From Sulfurospirillum sp964441765 (GTDB taxonomy: Bacteria; Campylobacterota; Campylobacteria; Campylobacterales; Sulfurospirillaceae): DNA of 25,516 nt. Both the position numbers and the translations under genes were made by a program. Positions 23,259-25,516 of the stretch are shown piece by piece. A model generated the notes under the pieces. The model was not told the origin of the DNA and did no database searches. It saw only the letters and a list, made by a program, of their open reading frames with translations. The stretch is from assembly GCA_964441765.1 (NCBI GenBank), contig CAYTVI010000025.1, positions 1-25,516 on the forward strand. The letters run 5' to 3'. Within the stretch, counting starts at the first letter, position 1. The number at the start of each line of letters is the position of its first letter.

Positions 23259-25457
23259 ATGTTACAAACCTATGTCACTGGCTTTCCTCGCATTGGAGAA
23301 AAGCGTGAACTCAAATTTGCCCTAGAAGCTTTTTGGGCAAATAAAACAGATTTTAGCGATGTCGAAACGGTCGCTAAAAACCTACGTCAAAAACACTGGC
23401 TCTATCAAAAAGAGTGTGGCATTACGCATATTGCGTGCAATGATTTTAGCTTTTACGACACGATGCTTGACACCACCGTGATGCTTGGTGCTATTCCGCA
23501 CCGCTTTTTAGATATCAAAGAGCCTACACAACAATACTTTGCTATGGCACGTGGTGATGAAAGCCATGCGGCGATGGAGATGACAAAGTGGTTTAACACC
23601 AACTACCACTACATCGTGCCTGAGTTACATGCGAAGATGACTTTTAAAGTCAATACCTCAAAAATCATCAAAGAGTATTACGAAGCAAAAAGTCTTGGCA
23701 TTAGAGCAAAGATTAATCTCATAGGACCTTTGACATTTTTAGCACTTTCTCACACCATCGATGGTAGTGATGTTTATGCCCTTTTTGATGATGTCTTAAA
23801 GGCATACATTGACGTACTTAAAGAGATAGAATGCTTTGCAAGTCACGCTATCATCCAATTTGACGAACCTTTATTTGTCAAAACACTTGACCCAAAACTC
23901 CTAAGCCTTCTTAAGATTGCTTACGACACGTTAGGCATGGCGAGCCAACATCTTAAAATTGCCGTTGTAACCTATTTTGATAGAGCCAATGAAGCCGTTG
24001 AAATCTTAGGAAAATGCCCAATTTGGGGAATCGGACTTGATTTTGTTTACGGAGAAGAAAACCTCACCTCGCTTTTACATGTAAACGATAAAGTACTCAT
24101 CGTAGGAATCATTGATGGACGAAATGTGTGGAAAAACGATGTGCAAAAAAGCCTCTCGTTGCTACGTTCCATCAGCCAATCTATTCCAGAGCACAACATT
24201 ATCCTCTCGACTTCATGCTCGTTAGTGCATGTGCCTTATTCCACGGATTTTGAGACCAAAATGGCACAAGAAGTGACATCAAAACTCAGTTTTGCACGTG
24301 AAAAACTAGATGAGCTCACAATGCTTTCAAAGCTATGGAACGTACCAAATCCTGATGCTACCTTACAAAAAGAGCGTTTGGAGAAGAAAGATATTTCAAA
24401 AATAAGTGCTTCTTACCACCATTCAAACTACGCTACTCGTGCGCTTCTCCAACAAAAAGCATTGAATTTACCCCTTTTACCCACAACAACCATCGGCTCT
24501 TTTCCTCAAACCAAAGAGACACGCGCCATTAGAAGTGCGTATAAAAAAGGGGAGATTTCCAAAGAAACGTATGAAAAAGCCATCCAAGAGGCGATCAAAG
24601 AGTGTGTGGCATTTCAAGAATCCATTGGACTTGATGTTCTTGTGCATGGTGAGTTTGAGCGCAACGACATGGTCGAATATTTTGGTGAATGCTTAGAAGG
24701 ATTTGCTTTTAGTGAAAATGGTTGGGTACAAAGCTATGGAAGCCGTTGCGTTAAACCTCCATTACTTCATGGCAGTGTACGCCGAACAAAAGCGATGAGT
24801 GTGGACTGGACGTGTTTTGCACAAAGTTTGACCGACAAGCCTATGAAAGGGATGCTTACAGGACCTGTGACCATTCTTAACTGGTCATTTGTACGCAATG
24901 ACATCCCTAAAAGTGAGGTCGCTTACGAAGTGGCTCATGCCATCGCTGAAGAGGTCGATGAATTGCAACGCCATGACATCAAAATCATTCAAGTCGATGA
25001 AGCCGCATTTAAAGAAGGCTATCCTTTGCGTGCTGAAAAAGTCAAAGCGTATGAGCAATGGGCAGTCGAGAGTTTCAAAACCTCCATAGGCAGTGCGTGG
25101 GATCAAACGCAGATTCATACGCATATGTGTTACAGCAACTTTAATGACATCATCCATACCATCGAAAAAATGGACGCCGATGTCATCACCATCGAGACCT
25201 CACGCAGTGGCAATAAACTTCTAAAAGTGTTCCAAAAAGCCCACTACAAAGCGCACATTGGACCTGGCGTCTACGACATCCACTCGCCTCGCATTCCAAG
25301 TGTTGAGGAGATGAGCGAACAAATCAAAGCATTTTTAGAAGTACTTCCAAAAGAGCAGTTGTGGATAAATCCTGATTGTGGGTTAAAAACCAGAGGCTGG
25401 AGTGAAACCAAAGCCGCGTTAGAAAATATGATGAAAGCGGTCAAACGCTTCCGATAG
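23259..25457 (+). CDS. metE: Cobalamin-independent methionine synthase
   Basis: 732 residues, slightly shorter than the ~753 of E. coli MetE but complete. The N-terminal half (about 1-340) is the folate-side barrel and the C-terminal half (about 400-732) the catalytic zinc barrel. Zinc-ligand motifs are H-T-H-M-C-Y-S (His622, Cys624) and P-D-C-G-L-K-T-R (Cys707). T-T-T-I-G-S-F-P-Q-T and H-G-E-F-E-R-N-D-M-V bind homocysteine. It transfers methyl from methyl-tetrahydropteroyl-triglutamate to homocysteine without B12. AAGGA about eight bases before ATG supports the start. A 5' leader with its own promoter lies upstream; no B12 riboswitch box was seen. One TTTACATGTAAA site is inside. Confidence 0.97.
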   Translation: MLQTYVTGFPRIGEKRELKFALEAFWANKTDFSDVETVAKNLRQKHWLYQKECGITHIACNDFSFYDTMLDTTVMLGAIPHRFLDIKEPTQQYFAMARGDESHAAMEMTKWFNTNYHYIVPELHAKMTFKVNTSKIIKEYYEAKSLGIRAKINLIGPLTFLALSHTIDGSDVYALFDDVLKAYIDVLKEIECFASHAIIQFDEPLFVKTLDPKLLSLLKIAYDTLGMASQHLKIAVVTYFDRANEAVEILGKCPIWGIGLDFVYGEENLTSLLHVNDKVLIVGIIDGRNVWKNDVQKSLSLLRSISQSIPEHNIILSTSCSLVHVPYSTDFETKMAQEVTSKLSFAREKLDELTMLSKLWNVPNPDATLQKERLEKKDISKISASYHHSNYATRALLQQKALNLPLLPTTTIGSFPQTKETRAIRSAYKKGEISKETYEKAIQEAIKECVAFQESIGLDVLVHGEFERNDMVEYFGECLEGFAFSENGWVQSYGSRCVKPPLLHGSVRRTKAMSVDWTCFAQSLTDKPMKGMLTGPVTILNWSFVRNDIPKSEVAYEVAHAIAEEVDELQRHDIKIIQVDEAAFKEGYPLRAEKVKAYEQWAVESFKTSIGSAWDQTQIHTHMCYSNFNDIIHTIEKMDADVITIETSRSGNKLLKVFQKAHYKAHIGPGVYDIHSPRIPSVEEMSEQIKAFLEVLPKEQLWINPDCGLKTRGWSETKAALENMMKAVKRFR
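24074..24085. repeat. TTTACATGTAAA palindrome, copy 9
   Basis: Exact 12-bp copy inside metE, read as L-L-H-V-N. Confidence 0.85.
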
Positions 25458-25462
25458 AGTGT

Positions 25463-25490
25463 TATCACGAGGGAAATTTCCCTCGTGATA
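25463..25490. terminator. metE: Perfect 28-bp palindrome, metE terminator
   Basis: TATCACGAGGGAAA followed by its exact reverse complement, starting six bases after the metE stop. The stem is about 12 bp with a 4-base loop, GC-rich in the middle, then the T-rich TATTTCTTCT. The symmetry would let it work in both directions if the next gene is convergent. Confidence 0.8.
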
Positions 25491-25516
25491 TATTTCTTCT
25501 ACACCTTCCCAATATT

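Noticed and set aside
5598..24085. TTTACATGTAAA as parS partition sites
   Set aside because: The classical parS core differs (CACGTG centre), density here is too high for parS, and no parAB, dnaA or other origin gene is present. Not fully excluded.
1..25516. tRNA, rRNA, CRISPR, IS elements or prophage genes
   Set aside because: No cloverleaf, rRNA-like stretch, regularly spaced direct repeats, transposase motif or integrase was seen by reading; no search tool was available.

Overview
The window reads as chromosomal DNA of a Campylobacterota (epsilonproteobacterium), most like a Sulfurospirillum relative. This is inferred from AT-rich coding, futalosine-pathway menaquinone synthesis (mqnC), a CheB with no receiver domain beside cheR, and two gene orders that, from memory, resemble Campylobacter jejuni: membrane protein/hemL/cytochrome/folD/lepB and rpiB/membrane protein/apt/dedA/pepA with cheB-cheR nearby. 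No rRNA, tRNA, CRISPR array, IS element or phage gene was seen.

Layout. (1) 1-4429, + strand: the 3' part of a large Asn/Thr/Ser-rich secreted protein, followed without gaps by three prepilin-like genes. The set recalls the mshD/O/P/Q part of an MSHA-type pilus locus. (2) 4519-5034, +: long-form ribosome hibernation factor (hpf), ending tail-to-tail on recG. (3) 5031-11616, - strand: a tightly packed run transcribed as cytochrome c, hemL, atpZ-like, a membrane protein, mqnC, an M16 protease-like protein and recG, mostly with 4-bp ATGA overlaps. It joins haem and menaquinone synthesis, a cytochrome and repair. (4) 11723-14062, +: folD, lepB and a site-2-protease-like gene, divergent from the cytochrome. 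(5) 14126-20308, +: rpiB, a coiled-coil membrane protein, a 28-codon membrane ORF, apt, trpB, dedA, pepA, cheB and cheR, nearly all coupled. (6) 20313-22726, -: MFS transporter, cupin and htpX, transcribed htpX first. (7) 22727-23258: a leader-like region with a good promoter and start signal but no convincing protein. (8) 23259-25457, +: metE, closed by a perfect 28-bp palindrome that should act as a terminator.

The most unusual signal is not a gene. The palindrome TTTACATGTAAA (core TTACATGTAA) occurs nine times in this window, four of them inside recG. Six of the seven copies inside genes are read in the same frame as Leu-His-Val-(Lys/Asn). Two lie in the intergenic DNA around htpX, one over a probable -35 region and one touching a ribosome binding site. 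It behaves like a highly iterated palindrome or a chromosome-wide protein-binding site.
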